A stretch of DNA of 64,000 nucleotides from Lachnospiraceae bacterium (GCA_017427775.1 JAFRSD010000013.1:144427-208426), one strand, 5' to 3'. Positions 44,536 to 54,214 are shown, counted from the stretch's first letter. The notes: a model not told the origin generated them from the letters alone. Made by a program: numbers and translations.

Positions 44536-45297
44536 ATGACGAAGATTATTATGCGTGGCTGCAACGGCCACATGGGAAGAGTTATCGCGGACATTGTCGC
44601 TGCCGACAGGGACGCGGAAATCGTAGCGGGAATCGATCTGACCGGTCAGAGTGACCGGCCTTTCCCTGTATATGAAAGTCTCGCGGAAGTGAAGGAGCAG
44701 GCGGACGTCGTGATTGATTTTACGTCGCCGAAGCTGCTGACGGAGCTGCTCAGAGACGCTAAGGCGAAGAATCTTCCGCTGGTTCTCTGTTCCACCGGTT
44801 ATACCGCGGAGCAGATCGAGGAGATCAACGCGGCATCCAAGGATCTTGCGGTATTTCGTTCCGCGAACATGTCGCTCGGAATCAACACCCTTTTGAAGCT
44901 GGTAAAGGCCGTTACCGCGGTTCTTGTGCCCGAGGGATTTGACATCGAGATCGTGGAGCGTCATCACAAACTGAAACTGGATGCGCCGAGCGGCACCGCG
45001 CTTGCCATCGCGGACGCCATCGACGAAGCACTTCCGGAGCCTTACGAGCGTGTTTATGACCGTTCCGCAAGAAGAGAGCAGAGACCGGCAAAGGAGATCG
45101 GTATCTCGGCTGTCCGCGGCGGTACGATCGTCGGCGAGCATGAGATCATCTTCGCGGGTACTGACGAAGTGATCGAGATCAAGCATACGGCCTATTCGAA
45201 AGCCATCTTCGGCAAAGGAGCGGTTGCTGCCGCAAAATTCCTTGCCGGCAAGGGCCCGGGCCTTTACAACATGCAGGACGCAATTGATATGGAATAA
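44536..45297 (+). CDS. dapB: 4-hydroxy-tetrahydrodipicolinate reductase
   Basis: DapB reduces the DapA product with NAD(P)H. The 253-residue protein has the nucleotide-binding motif MRGCNGHMGRVI at its N-terminus and the catalytic segment ERHHKLKLDAPSGTAL near residue 138. ATG 44536 follows AGAGG and is preferred over an upstream in-frame ATG at 44467 that would add 23 unconserved residues. A good terminator follows four bases after the stop. Confidence 0.96.
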   Translation: MTKIIMRGCNGHMGRVIADIVAADRDAEIVAGIDLTGQSDRPFPVYESLAEVKEQADVVIDFTSPKLLTELLRDAKAKNLPLVLCSTGYTAEQIEEINAASKDLAVFRSANMSLGINTLLKLVKAVTAVLVPEGFDIEIVERHHKLKLDAPSGTALAIADAIDEALPEPYERVYDRSARREQRPAKEIGISAVRGGTIVGEHEIIFAGTDEVIEIKHTAYSKAIFGKGAVAAAKFLAGKGPGLYNMQDAIDME

Positions 45298-45300
45298 GAA

Positions 45301-45335
45301 GAAAGGGGCGGTCTTAACCGGCAGCCCTTTCTTTT
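45301..45335 (+). terminator. Intrinsic terminator after dapB
   Basis: GAAAGGG (45301-45307) pairs with CCCTTTC (45325-45331), an inner CGGT/ACCG extends the stem, and TTTT follows. The ABC operon starts 19 bases later, so some read-through is likely because no separate promoter is evident. Confidence 0.85.
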
Positions 45336-45353
45336 AGTATTACGGAGCATATT

Positions 45354-46298
45354 ATGATTGAAGTTAAGAACCTGGTAAAACGGTACGGCAGTTTCGCAGC
45401 GGTAGATGATCTTTCCTTTACCGTTGAAGACGGCGAAATCCTCGGATTTCTGGGTCCGAACGGTGCCGGAAAGTCAACCACGATGAATATGATCACCGGC
45501 TATATTTCGGCTACCGAGGGTGACGTCATCATCGACGGCTACAACATGTTTGACGAGCCCGAGAAGGCTAAGCAGTGCATCGGCTATCTGCCGGAGATCC
45601 CGCCCGTATATCCCGATATGCGGGTACGCGAGTATCTCGGCTTTGTTGCCGAGCTCAGAAAGGTGCCGAAGAAGGACCGCAAGTCGGAAATCGACCGTGT
45701 TATGGGTCTTGCGCGTGTTGAACACATGCAGCGGAAGCTCATCAAGCATCTGAGTAAAGGTTACCGGCAGCGTGTCGGCCTTGCGCAGGCACTTCTCGGC
45801 AATCCGAAGGTCATCATTCTCGATGAGCCTACGGTAGGCCTTGACCCGATGCAGATTTCCTGGATGCGTGAGTTTATCAGAAGCCTTGCCAAGGAGCATA
45901 CGGTTATCCTCAGTTCGCATATCCTCTTTGAGGTAAATGCGGTCTGTGACCGTGTCCTGATCATCAACCACGGTAAGAAGATTATTCTTGATACCCCCGA
46001 GCAGATCATCCATACGATCGGCGGAACGGAAGGCATCTATGTTGCCGCCAGAACGGACAAGGCTGCGGTCGACGCAGTATTGAATTCAATGGAAGACATT
46101 CAGACAATCCGCGAAGAGCGTGTGCCTGAGGACGGCGTGTATGCATGCTCCGTATTCCCGAAGGCAGGAGCCGATATCCGCGAGAAACTGTTCCGCGCGC
46201 TTGCTGACGCCGGGCTTCCGGTTCTCGAAATGCGCTCCGAGACGAAAACGCTTGAGGAAGTGTTCATCACGCTTACCGGAGAGGAGGGCACATGTTAG
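45354..46298 (+). CDS. ABC transporter ATPase, GldA-like
   Basis: The 314-residue ATPase has Walker A GPNGAGKST near residue 35, the signature LSKGYRQRVGLAQAL near 132 and Walker B VIILDEPTVGLDP near 152. A C-terminal regulatory extension of about 80 residues follows. With the two downstream genes it matches the GldA-GldF-GldG trio of Bacteroidetes gliding systems, but similar operons exist in non-gliding clostridia, where the cargo is unknown. It overlaps the permease gene by seven bases. Confidence 0.9.
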   Translation: MIEVKNLVKRYGSFAAVDDLSFTVEDGEILGFLGPNGAGKSTTMNMITGYISATEGDVIIDGYNMFDEPEKAKQCIGYLPEIPPVYPDMRVREYLGFVAELRKVPKKDRKSEIDRVMGLARVEHMQRKLIKHLSKGYRQRVGLAQALLGNPKVIILDEPTVGLDPMQISWMREFIRSLAKEHTVILSSHILFEVNAVCDRVLIINHGKKIILDTPEQIIHTIGGTEGIYVAARTDKAAVDAVLNSMEDIQTIREERVPEDGVYACSVFPKAGADIREKLFRALADAGLPVLEMRSETKTLEEVFITLTGEEGTC

Positions 46299-47155
46299 CA
46301 GTATATAAGAAAGAGATGCGGCAGGCATTTACCTCGATATTCGGTTACATTTTCCTGACCTTCCTGCTGGCGCTTTTCGGCGTCTACACTTACATTTACA
46401 ACCTGAAGATGGGCTATGCGAGCTTCGCCTATGCGGTAAGCAGCGTAACGACCTTCTTCCTGTTCCTTGTTCCGATGCTGACGATGCGTTCGCTTTCGGA
46501 GGAGAAGAAGCAGAAGACCGACCAGCTCGTATTTACCTCGCCCGTGAGCGTTTCCGGTATTATTCTCGGCAAATACTTAGCGCTGGTGACGATCCTGTTC
46601 CTCGCGGTGGCGGTTGTTTCGACGTATCCGCTGATCCTTTCGAAATACGGCGCGGTCAATATGAAGGTTGCCTACAGCAACCTCGGCGCGTTCTTCCTTC
46701 TCGGATGCGCGTACCTTGCCATCGGTCTGTTCCTTTCCGCCTTGACGGAGAGCCAGATCGTTGCGGCTATCGTGACGATCATCGTGATCCTGTTCACGCT
46801 TCTTGCGGATGTTATGAAGGACATGATCCCTTCGGATCACTCGATATCGGTTATCGTGATCGGCGTTCTGCTCCTTGTCCTTGTTGCGCTTTCCTTTATC
46901 ATGATGCGTAACAAGATTGTTTCGGCAGTTCTTTTCGTTGCCGGTTTCGGCGCCATGATCGGTTCGTATGTCATGAAGCCCGAGATTTACGACGGATTCC
47001 TGACGAAGCTTCTCGGCTGGTTCTCGCTCGTATCGAGATTTTCCGACTTCCAGTACGGGCTTTTTGATGCAACCGCGTATGTTTATTATTTCAGTATCGC
47101 CGTGCTTTTTGTATTCCTGACGATCCAGGCAATCAAAAAGCGCCGGTGGAGTTAG
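46292..47155 (+). CDS. ABC transporter permease, GldF-like
   Basis: The 287-residue protein has six or more membrane segments, beginning with an amphipathic start (YKKEMRQAFTSIFGY) that is typical of ABC-2 permeases. SLSEEKKQKTDQLVFTSP near residue 69 is the conserved cytoplasmic loop of GldF and related permeases, where the ATPase docks. GGAGGG precedes the ATG within the ATPase gene. It ends 12 bases before the GldG-like start. Confidence 0.88.
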   Translation: MLAVYKKEMRQAFTSIFGYIFLTFLLALFGVYTYIYNLKMGYASFAYAVSSVTTFFLFLVPMLTMRSLSEEKKQKTDQLVFTSPVSVSGIILGKYLALVTILFLAVAVVSTYPLILSKYGAVNMKVAYSNLGAFFLLGCAYLAIGLFLSALTESQIVAAIVTIIVILFTLLADVMKDMIPSDHSISVIVIGVLLLVLVALSFIMMRNKIVSAVLFVAGFGAMIGSYVMKPEIYDGFLTKLLGWFSLVSRFSDFQYGLFDATAYVYYFSIAVLFVFLTIQAIKKRRWS

Positions 47156-47167
47156 GAGGTGCGCGGT

Positions 47168-48574
47168 ATGAGTTCAGCATTTAACAACCGTAAATTCAAA
47201 GGCGGCGCCTATACGACCGCGCTTTCAATCCTTGTGATCGTTGTGATCCTGGTCATTAACCTGATTGTTTCGGGCGTGTTCCGTTCGAAGGACCTTACGG
47301 CAACCGGTCAGTATTCCCTCTCTGCGGATACCATCGAGTATCTGAAGAACTATGATACGCCGATTGATATGTATTATGTCTGCGAAGTCGGACAGGAGAT
47401 GAAGATGCTGCAGAGCGTGGCGGAGAACTTTGTCGCGAAGGGCAGGGATTTCTCCATGTCCTATAAGGATCCCGAGCAGTATCCCCAGTTCGTTATGCAG
47501 TACAGCGGCGTAGGGGAGACCATCAACAGTAACAGCATCATCCTGATCAACCGGAATAATCCCGACCTGTATGCGTATGTTGACCGTGACAGCATGATCA
47601 ATTATGAGTACAGTTCCGAGGATTTTAAGACAAAGTATATCTCGAGTTATTGCGCGGAGGCACAGCTGATCCGTGCGCTTTCCCAGGTTGCGGATACGGC
47701 GGAGACCGTTGTTTATGTCGCGACCGGACACGGCGAGCAGCTGATCTCCGAGAGCGGCGTGATCTCCCAGAGCATTACCGATCTGCTTTCGCTGAATTCC
47801 TATACGGCGAAAACGATCGATCTGAAAACAACCGCGATCCCCGAAGACTGCAGCGCACTCCTTCTGATCGGCATGATCAACGACATGACGCAGGAGGAAA
47901 GCGAAAAGGTTAAGAACTATCTTACCGAAGGCGGAAGAGTCGCATGGTTCTTAAGCTACGCGGGCGTGGAGCGCCCGGTACAGAAGGCGCTTCTCAATTA
48001 TTACGGTCTTACTTACGAGGAGCTGCTTCTTTGCGAAGGAGACGCGAGACGTACCGAGGACGAGAAGCCCGCGCTGATCCTTTCCGCGAAGTCCGGAACG
48101 AAGAACTCCGGATGGGCACTTGGTGTCGGCGTATCGAAGCTCGCCGGCGCGAGAAATACGATTGAGATCGATGCGCAGTATCTGACGAGCAATCAGGCCT
48201 ATCTGACAAGCAATATTCAGGATCCCGTATACCGCCAGGGCGACGAGAAAGGCACATATGCCTTACTCACGAAAGTCTCCGAAACATACCGCGGAAATAC
48301 GGCAGTCCTGTATGTATTCAATACGCAGTATTTCCTTGCGGACCGCTACATCACGAAGAATGCGGCATTTGAAAACGGCGCGATTTTTGTAAACGCGCTC
48401 GGTGATATGTGCAACAAGGAAGGAGCTATCTCCATTCCCGATAAAGCGGCGAGGGAAGAGGCTTTGATCATGACCACGCAGCAGAAGCGGACCCTTCTGA
48501 CCATCCTTGTCGGAGTGATTCCCGGAATCGTTCTCCTGCTCGGAATTACGGTATTTATCATGCGGAGAAGATAG
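47168..48574 (+). CDS. GldG-like ABC auxiliary protein
   Basis: The 468-residue protein has an N-terminal span (about residues 17-38), a large extracytoplasmic region and a C-terminal span (about 445-464) with a short basic tail, the plan of GldG proteins. TGHGEQLISESG near 188 and LLLIGMINDMTQEE near 231 resemble the family's central domain. ATG 47168 has AGGAGG eight bases upstream. The stop TAG is directly followed by the ATG of the DUF4340-like gene. Confidence 0.85.
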   Translation: MSSAFNNRKFKGGAYTTALSILVIVVILVINLIVSGVFRSKDLTATGQYSLSADTIEYLKNYDTPIDMYYVCEVGQEMKMLQSVAENFVAKGRDFSMSYKDPEQYPQFVMQYSGVGETINSNSIILINRNNPDLYAYVDRDSMINYEYSSEDFKTKYISSYCAEAQLIRALSQVADTAETVVYVATGHGEQLISESGVISQSITDLLSLNSYTAKTIDLKTTAIPEDCSALLLIGMINDMTQEESEKVKNYLTEGGRVAWFLSYAGVERPVQKALLNYYGLTYEELLLCEGDARRTEDEKPALILSAKSGTKNSGWALGVGVSKLAGARNTIEIDAQYLTSNQAYLTSNIQDPVYRQGDEKGTYALLTKVSETYRGNTAVLYVFNTQYFLADRYITKNAAFENGAIFVNALGDMCNKEGAISIPDKAAREEALIMTTQQKRTLLTILVGVIPGIVLLLGITVFIMRRR

Positions 48575-49972
48575 ATGAAGAAAAGCAATATAATCCTGAT
48601 TGTCCTGCTTTCGCTGATGGCTGTCGGTCTGTGCGTCCTTTATTTTGTGATGAAGGACCGCAAGGACAAGCCCGGCAAGGAGAAGACGAACTATTTTACA
48701 ATCACAACGCTTGATACGGAGAAGATCAACCGCATCGCTCTGAAGAACGACGGCTTTGACGGCGAGTTCGTAAAGAGCGGAGACGAGTGGATCCGGGAGG
48801 ACGCAGGCGTATTTCCCGTGAATCAGGCAAATGTGACGAATATCATTTCCATCATTGCCGCCAACCTGCGCGCGTTCTCGAAGGTGGAGAACCCCGCGGC
48901 ACTTTCCGAGTACGGTCTCAGCGAGCCTCCGATCACGCTTAAGCTGTATTCGGATGAAACGCTTCTGATCGAGCTTTATGTCGGCCGCAAGCATCCCTCG
49001 AAGGAATGGTATTACATGAAGATTGCCGGCGATGACAACGTATACATCGTTTCCGACAACTATCACCGTTACCTTTCCATGAGCAGAGAGGAGTTCCTTG
49101 AGAATATCCGTCTTCCTTACATTGAGGATAAGACGCTTCTTCGGGAGATTCAGATCTCCGGAGATAATGTGACACCGCTCCATGCGATTTATGAAGTGAA
49201 TAATCCTTACGATTATTCCAGCACGAAGTCGTTCCGGTGGTATTTTACGGAGCCGTTCAAAACGCATGTCAATGCGGATCTCAGCACCGATACGTGGGAA
49301 GGTGCGATCGACCGTTACCGTACCGTCAGTTATGAAAGTCTGGTGGCTTTCCGTCCGTCCGATTTCGGCCGCTACGGGTTAGAGAATCCCGCGGCAACCG
49401 TTTATGTACGGTATACGAACGCAGCCGGTACGACGGACCAGAGTTACACGCTTTATATCGGCAATCAGAACGCGGACGGCCTTTATTATGCGAGAATAAA
49501 AGGCATTGACTGGGTATTTCTGATGCGGAGCGATGTTGTGAAGGGCATGCTCGAGACCGATGTCGCATCCTGGTACTATAAGACAATCTTCTTCCCGGGA
49601 CTCAATGTGTTTGAGAAGATGACCGTAAAAGCAGCCGGACGCACCTTCGAATTTGTCGGAAAGACCGGTTCCGAAGGCGAGACGGTATATGTCGTAAACG
49701 GCCGGGACCTGCCGGATGAGGAGCGTGAAGAATGGGCGCGTCTGTTCCTGCAGCTGAAGTACAAGGGAATGACCGATGAGGAAGCAACCGGCAAGGAAGT
49801 CCTTTCCTTTGAGGTTGTCGTAAAGGATAATGATACGCATACCGGAATGACGGTAACATTTTACGAGAAGAACGATTCCGTATATCTCGTGGCAATTGAC
49901 GGCATTGTTGAGTTTACCGCGGATGTACGTGATGTGAATGACTTTATCGCATTCATGGAGAGCATGAAATAA
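48575..49972 (+). CDS. DUF4340-like membrane-anchored protein
   Basis: The 465-residue protein has one N-terminal span (about residues 6-24) and a long extracytoplasmic part with repeated beta-rich units. Short segments such as YGLSEPPITLKLYSDE near 110 and YGLENPAATVYVRYTN near 267 repeat the DUF4340 pattern (a glycine-leucine turn then strands). DUF4340 proteins are regularly encoded after GldG, so it probably belongs to the same complex. It begins right after the GldG stop. Confidence 0.8.
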   Translation: MKKSNIILIVLLSLMAVGLCVLYFVMKDRKDKPGKEKTNYFTITTLDTEKINRIALKNDGFDGEFVKSGDEWIREDAGVFPVNQANVTNIISIIAANLRAFSKVENPAALSEYGLSEPPITLKLYSDETLLIELYVGRKHPSKEWYYMKIAGDDNVYIVSDNYHRYLSMSREEFLENIRLPYIEDKTLLREIQISGDNVTPLHAIYEVNNPYDYSSTKSFRWYFTEPFKTHVNADLSTDTWEGAIDRYRTVSYESLVAFRPSDFGRYGLENPAATVYVRYTNAAGTTDQSYTLYIGNQNADGLYYARIKGIDWVFLMRSDVVKGMLETDVASWYYKTIFFPGLNVFEKMTVKAAGRTFEFVGKTGSEGETVYVVNGRDLPDEEREEWARLFLQLKYKGMTDEEATGKEVLSFEVVVKDNDTHTGMTVTFYEKNDSVYLVAIDGIVEFTADVRDVNDFIAFMESMK

Positions 49973-50313
49973 TGGATCCTATTTTTGAAAAACCGCTGAA
50001 AGAAGAGAGCACGATCCGGTATCGCGGGCGGAACCACTCGGCTGTGGGACGTCTTTCCATCGGAATCGGCGTGATCGGCTGGGTGATCTTTCTCGTTCTC
50101 ATCTGGGAATCGAGAACCGCGGCAGCCGGTTCCTCGAAGATCGGAATTACGGCTTTAGCTGACTTTGTGCTGGCCGTTTTCGGAATGCTGTTCGGCGGGC
50201 GGGGACTTCGCGAGAGCAATGTGTTCTATCGTTCCGCTCTGTCGGGCGTGGTCCTCTGTGCAACGCTTGCCGCGACTTTGTTCGGGCTGTTCTTAAGCGG
50301 CACGGCTTTTTAG
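49972..50313 (+). CDS. Small membrane protein, possibly DUF6142-like
   Basis: The 113-residue product has three hydrophobic segments after a polar N-terminus of about 25 residues that contains RYRGRNHSAVGRLS. The look fits a family of small clostridial membrane proteins (DUF6142) as I recall it, but I hold this loosely. Its ATG overlaps the preceding stop by one base, and the aminopeptidase follows after 33 bases. Confidence 0.55.
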   Translation: MDPIFEKPLKEESTIRYRGRNHSAVGRLSIGIGVIGWVIFLVLIWESRTAAAGSSKIGITALADFVLAVFGMLFGGRGLRESNVFYRSALSGVVLCATLAATLFGLFLSGTAF

Positions 50314-50346
50314 CGTGTTTCGGCGTAAGCCGGAAAGGAGTAATGT

Positions 50347-52413
50347 ATGAATAAACCGGATTTATATATCTGGACCGAATATGAGGCGGAACGCCTCGAG
50401 CTTGCGCTCGGCAGACTGACGGAGATTCTTTCCGAGGAGTCCGACGTGACAAGCGTTACGTATGTTGATTTCGGCAAAGAAGCCGCAGGACAGGCGCTCT
50501 GCATGGCCAAATTTGCCGCAGATATCGCCAAGAAGGGCATGGACGGCCTTACGGAGGAGGAACTCCGCACCTATAACAGAAAACTCTATCTCTGCGCCGA
50601 TAAGGACGTTTATGAAACATCGTTTTTGAACCCGGCTTATGCCGTATCGGTATTCGGAAAAGCAAAGGGACGCATCGTTTCGGCTGTCTTTTCGGGACTG
50701 GTTGCCAAGGTGCCTGACGTATACTCCGGTATCTTGCGTCCGTTCCTTTACAGCACGGAGCTTGTTCTTGAAGTGTATGCCCTTTTGGAGAGCGGAGCCG
50801 ATGCCAATGCTTTAAAGCGCGCGTTGTTCTATCACCGTCACGATTACTGTGAGGAGCGGACCAATGCCGGCGCTTATGCAATGTATACCCCGGGATTCCG
50901 GTATTTCTACGACCTCACTATGAATGCGGATCTTTCGAATCACGCTTACCTTTATAAGATCGGCTGCCCCGTAACCGACAATATGATTCAGATTTCGTCA
51001 TTCCTCGCGACGCTTCCCGAAAAGGACATCGAGTCGATGGCGGAAACGTTCGTAAACGGTTATGTGGAAGGCTTTGCGGTTACGGGAACGGATTTCAGCA
51101 AGAAGAAATACGTTCAGGTTGTAACCGGATACGGTTTTGAGCGCATCACGAGAGCGGCAATTCGTAAGATTGAGGCGCTCGGCAAGGAAGCAATCGTATT
51201 GTATTTTGAGGACGTATACGGCGAAAACTGGCTCGGTGATAACCGTCAGGCTGCCTATGACCATCGGAACGACATGCTGCTTACGCTTAATAAACGGATG
51301 GTTGAAACCATTGTCCGTGCCGAGAAGAAAAGCTTTGACAATGTGGCTGAGTGCATGCGCCTGGTCGGCGGACCTGCCGTGCAGGAAATCTTCGGCGACC
51401 CCGATTTCGATCCCGTAAATAAGCCCGAAGTGTTATCGACCGACGCGAAGATGAACAAACTCCAGGTAGAGATGAAGACCCGCGTTTTTATGCTTCGGGA
51501 ACAGTATATGCCGAGCGAGGAGCGCAGCTTTACGATCATCAGCTATCCGGTTCCGTCCATCGGACCGAAATTCAAGGATATCTTCAAGGCAACGATCCGT
51601 GTGAACACGTTGAGCAGCGCCCGGTATAAGAAGATTCATCAGTGCATCATCGACGTTCTCGACAAGGCATCGTATGTAACCGTTAAGGGAAGCGGAGAGA
51701 ACAAGACGGATATCCGCGTCATGCTGCATGAGCTCACGGATCCCGCCAAGCAGACCAACTTTGAAAACTGCGCGGCCGACGTCAACATTCCGGTCGGCGA
51801 GGTATTTACCTCCCCGGTTCTTACGGGAACGGACGGCGTTCTCCATGTCAGCAAGGTTTATCTTGAGGGCAAGCTTTTCAAAGACCTCTGCATTACCTTC
51901 AAGGACGGCAAGGTCGCCAAGGCAAGTTGCGCGAATTTCCCGACCGAAAAGGAGAACGCGGACTACATCAACGAGAACATTATGGATTATCATGAGACGC
52001 TTCCGATCGGCGAATTTGCCATCGGAACCAACACGACGGCGTACGAAATGGGCATCAAATACGACATTCAGGATAAGCTTCAGATCCTGATCGCGGAGAA
52101 GACCGGTCCTCATTTTGCGGTAGGCGACACCTGCTACAGCCACTCCGAGGACAAAGCCGTATATAACCCGGACGGCAAGGAAATCATCGCCCGCGAGAAC
52201 GAGGTCAGCGCGCTTCGTAAGACCGACCCCGAGAACGCTTATATGAACTGCCATACGGACATTACGATCCCGTATGACGAGCTCGAATCCATCACGGCGC
52301 ATACGGTGGACGGCAAATGCTACGACATTATCCGGAACGGCCGGTTCGTTGTTCCGGGAACCGAAGAACTGAATGTTCCGTTAGAGCGTCTTGAGAAAGC
52401 AAAGAAGAAATGA
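50347..52413 (+). CDS. M29-family aminopeptidase with large N-terminal extension
   Basis: The 688-residue protein has a C-terminal M29 metallopeptidase of about 435 residues. Likely metal ligands are Glu in VGEVFTSP near 485, Glu in GEFAIGTN near 556, His in GPHFAVGD near 589, and the HxD of NCHTDI near 635. M29 enzymes (AmpS, AmpT) are usually near 410 residues, so about 250 N-terminal residues are extra. That extension is helical and has no signal peptide. The enzyme would act on cytoplasmic peptides. AAAGGAG lies six bases before the ATG. Confidence 0.88.
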   Translation: MNKPDLYIWTEYEAERLELALGRLTEILSEESDVTSVTYVDFGKEAAGQALCMAKFAADIAKKGMDGLTEEELRTYNRKLYLCADKDVYETSFLNPAYAVSVFGKAKGRIVSAVFSGLVAKVPDVYSGILRPFLYSTELVLEVYALLESGADANALKRALFYHRHDYCEERTNAGAYAMYTPGFRYFYDLTMNADLSNHAYLYKIGCPVTDNMIQISSFLATLPEKDIESMAETFVNGYVEGFAVTGTDFSKKKYVQVVTGYGFERITRAAIRKIEALGKEAIVLYFEDVYGENWLGDNRQAAYDHRNDMLLTLNKRMVETIVRAEKKSFDNVAECMRLVGGPAVQEIFGDPDFDPVNKPEVLSTDAKMNKLQVEMKTRVFMLREQYMPSEERSFTIISYPVPSIGPKFKDIFKATIRVNTLSSARYKKIHQCIIDVLDKASYVTVKGSGENKTDIRVMLHELTDPAKQTNFENCAADVNIPVGEVFTSPVLTGTDGVLHVSKVYLEGKLFKDLCITFKDGKVAKASCANFPTEKENADYINENIMDYHETLPIGEFAIGTNTTAYEMGIKYDIQDKLQILIAEKTGPHFAVGDTCYSHSEDKAVYNPDGKEIIARENEVSALRKTDPENAYMNCHTDITIPYDELESITAHTVDGKCYDIIRNGRFVVPGTEELNVPLERLEKAKKK

Positions 52414-52418
52414 GAAAG

Positions 52419-52488
52419 TGCTCCGCGGTCGGATGACCCGGTGAAAATGAAAACATGCTCCGCGGCCGGACGGCACGGTGGAAAGAAA
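52419..52488 (+). repeat. Imperfect tandem repeat in the purE leader
   Basis: TGCTCCGCGGTCGGA (52419-52433) recurs as TGCTCCGCGGCCGGA (52456-52470), a period of 37 bases. The following CCGGTGAAAATGAAA and ACGGTGGAAAGAAAG continue the repeat. The second copy supplies the AAAGGA ribosome site. Confidence 0.7.
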
Positions 52489-52498
52489 GGATAAAGAG

Positions 52499-53008
52499 AT
52501 GGCTAAAGTAGGAATTGTAATGGGCAGCGATTCGGATCTGCCGGTAATGAAGAAAGCAGCGGAGATGCTTGAAAAATTCGGCATCGATTATGAAATGACG
52601 ATCATTTCGGCGCATCGTATGCCCGACGTGTTCTTTGATTATGCGAAGACGGCCAAAGATAAGGGCTTTTCGGTAATTATCGCGGGCGCAGGCGGCGCGG
52701 CGCATCTGCCGGGCATGTGCGCGGCTATCTTCCCGCTTCCCGTGATCGGTGTGCCGATCCATACGAAGACGTTGAGCGGCGTTGACTCGCTTTATTCGAT
52801 CGTGCAGATGCCTTCCGGCATTCCGGTTGCGACCGTTGCAATCGACGGTGCCGCCAATGCGGGCATTCTTGCAGCGAAGATGCTTGCCATCGGCAATCCG
52901 GAGCTTCTTGCTAAGATCGAGGCCTATAAGGAAGAGCTCAAGGCGGGCGTTATGGCCAAGAAGGAGAAGATTGAGAAGATCGGCTTCCGCGAGTATATGG
53001 GACAGTAA
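52499..53008 (+). CDS. purE: N5-carboxyaminoimidazole ribonucleotide mutase
   Basis: PurE converts N5-CAIR to CAIR in purine synthesis. The 169-residue protein has [14 protein letters not shown] at the N-terminus, ISAHRMPD near residue 40 with the catalytic histidine, and [12 protein letters not shown] near 66. Length and motifs fit class I PurE, which works with a PurK carboxylase not in the window. AAAGGA lies eight bases before the ATG. purM is downstream, but a stretch of inverted repeats and a promoter lie between them. Confidence 0.95.
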   Translation: MAKVGIVMGSDSDLPVMKKAAEMLEKFGIDYEMTIISAHRMPDVFFDYAKTAKDKGFSVIIAGAGGAAHLPGMCAAIFPLPVIGVPIHTKTLSGVDSLYSIVQMPSGIPVATVAIDGAANAGILAAKMLAIGNPELLAKIEAYKEELKAGVMAKKEKIEKIGFREYMGQ

Positions 53009-53034
53009 CGTAAACGGTTGCATTTGCCGTGATT

Positions 53035-53095
53035 CTAATAAGTTTATTAGCAATGCTTATATATTGCATTAAGGAATAATGTTACCGTTATTCCT
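53035..53095 (+). other. Three consecutive inverted repeats between purE and purM
   Basis: CTAATAA/TTATTAG (53035-53050), AATGC/GCATT (53052-53070) and AGGAATAA/TTATTCCT (53072-53095) follow one another directly. None has a T tract, so they look more like operator sites or mRNA stem-loops than a terminator. Confidence 0.6.
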
Positions 53096-53102
53096 GCGGT
53101 TA

Positions 53103-53111
53103 TGCTATACT
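53103..53111 (+). promoter_or_regulatory. Extended -10 promoter of purM
   Basis: TATACT (53106-53111) has TGC before it. The only -35 candidate is the weak TTACCG at 53082-53087, inside the third inverted repeat, so a regulator bound there would compete with polymerase. Confidence 0.45.
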
Positions 53112-53188
53112 GATGACCGTGAAGACAACCGGCGACAGGAGAGACGCTTCTTCGACGGAACAGAATATGATTTATAAGGAGAATTTGT

Positions 53189-54214
53189 ATGGATTACAAG
53201 AACGCTGGTGTGGATATTGAAGCCGGATATAAGGCTGTGGAACTGATGAAAAAGCACGTAAAAGAGACGATGCGCCCCGAAGTTCTCGGCGGACTCGGCG
53301 GATTCTCCGGTGCATTTTCCCTTGACCGCTTTATGAGCATGAAGCATCCGACACTGGTGTCCGGTACGGACGGCGTCGGCACGAAGCTGAAGCTTGCATT
53401 TTTGATGGATAAGCATGATACGATCGGTATCGACTGCGTTGCCATGTGCGTAAACGACATTGCGTGTGCCGGCGGTGAGCCGCTGTTCTTCCTTGACTAT
53501 ATTGCTTGCGGTAAGAACTATCCCGAGAAGATCGCGACCATCGTTAAGGGTGTTGCGGAAGGCTGTAAGCAGGCCGGCTGCGCACTGATCGGCGGTGAGA
53601 CGGCCGAGATGCCCGGTTTCTATCCGGAGGACGAGTACGACCTTGCCGGTTTTGCCGTTGGTATCGTTGACGCGGACGACATCGTTTCCGGGGCAAATGT
53701 GAAGAAGGGCGACACCATCATCGGTATCGCATCAAGCGGTATTCATTCAAATGGTTATTCCCTTGTTCGTAAGGTTTTCGACCTTCGTGAGCAGAGCCTG
53801 AACCGCTACTGCGAGTCTCTCGGAATGACGCTCGGCGAGGCACTCCTTACGCCTACCAAGATCTATGTTAAGGCACTGGATTCCGTTAAGAAGGCCGGCG
53901 TTACCGTGAAGGCCTGCAGCCATATCACCGGCGGCGGATTCTATGAGAATATTCCGAGAATGCTTCCCGACGGAAAGCATGCCTTGATTCGTAAGAACAG
54001 CTACGAAGTTCCTCCGATCTTTGATCTGCTCCGTACAAACGGCAACATCGAAGAGAAGATGATGTACAATACTTACAACATGGGTATCGGTATGATGATC
54101 GCAGTGGATCCCGATAAGGCGGATACGGCGATCAAGGCACTGAAGCAGGCCGGCGAGACGGCTTACATTGTCGGTGAGATCACTGACGGCGAGAAGGAAA
54201 TTACGATATGCTAA
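53189..54214 (+). CDS. purM: Phosphoribosylformylglycinamidine cyclo-ligase
   Basis: PurM closes the imidazole ring to give AIR, using ATP. The 341-residue protein has [15 protein letters not shown] near residue 56, [20 protein letters not shown] near 80 and [10 protein letters not shown] near 138, all typical. AAGGAG lies before the ATG. The stop overlaps the purN start by seven bases, so translation is coupled. Confidence 0.97.
   Translation: MDYKNAGVDIEAGYKAVELMKKHVKETMRPEVLGGLGGFSGAFSLDRFMSMKHPTLVSGTDGVGTKLKLAFLMDKHDTIGIDCVAMCVNDIACAGGEPLFFLDYIACGKNYPEKIATIVKGVAEGCKQAGCALIGGETAEMPGFYPEDEYDLAGFAVGIVDADDIVSGANVKKGDTIIGIASSGIHSNGYSLVRKVFDLREQSLNRYCESLGMTLGEALLTPTKIYVKALDSVKKAGVTVKACSHITGGGFYENIPRMLPDGKHALIRKNSYEVPPIFDLLRTNGNIEEKMMYNTYNMGIGMMIAVDPDKADTAIKALKQAGETAYIVGEITDGEKEITIC

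Noticed and set aside
52414..52498. Purine riboswitch before purE
   Set aside because: No three-way junction or conserved loops are visible; the 85 bases are a tandem repeat.
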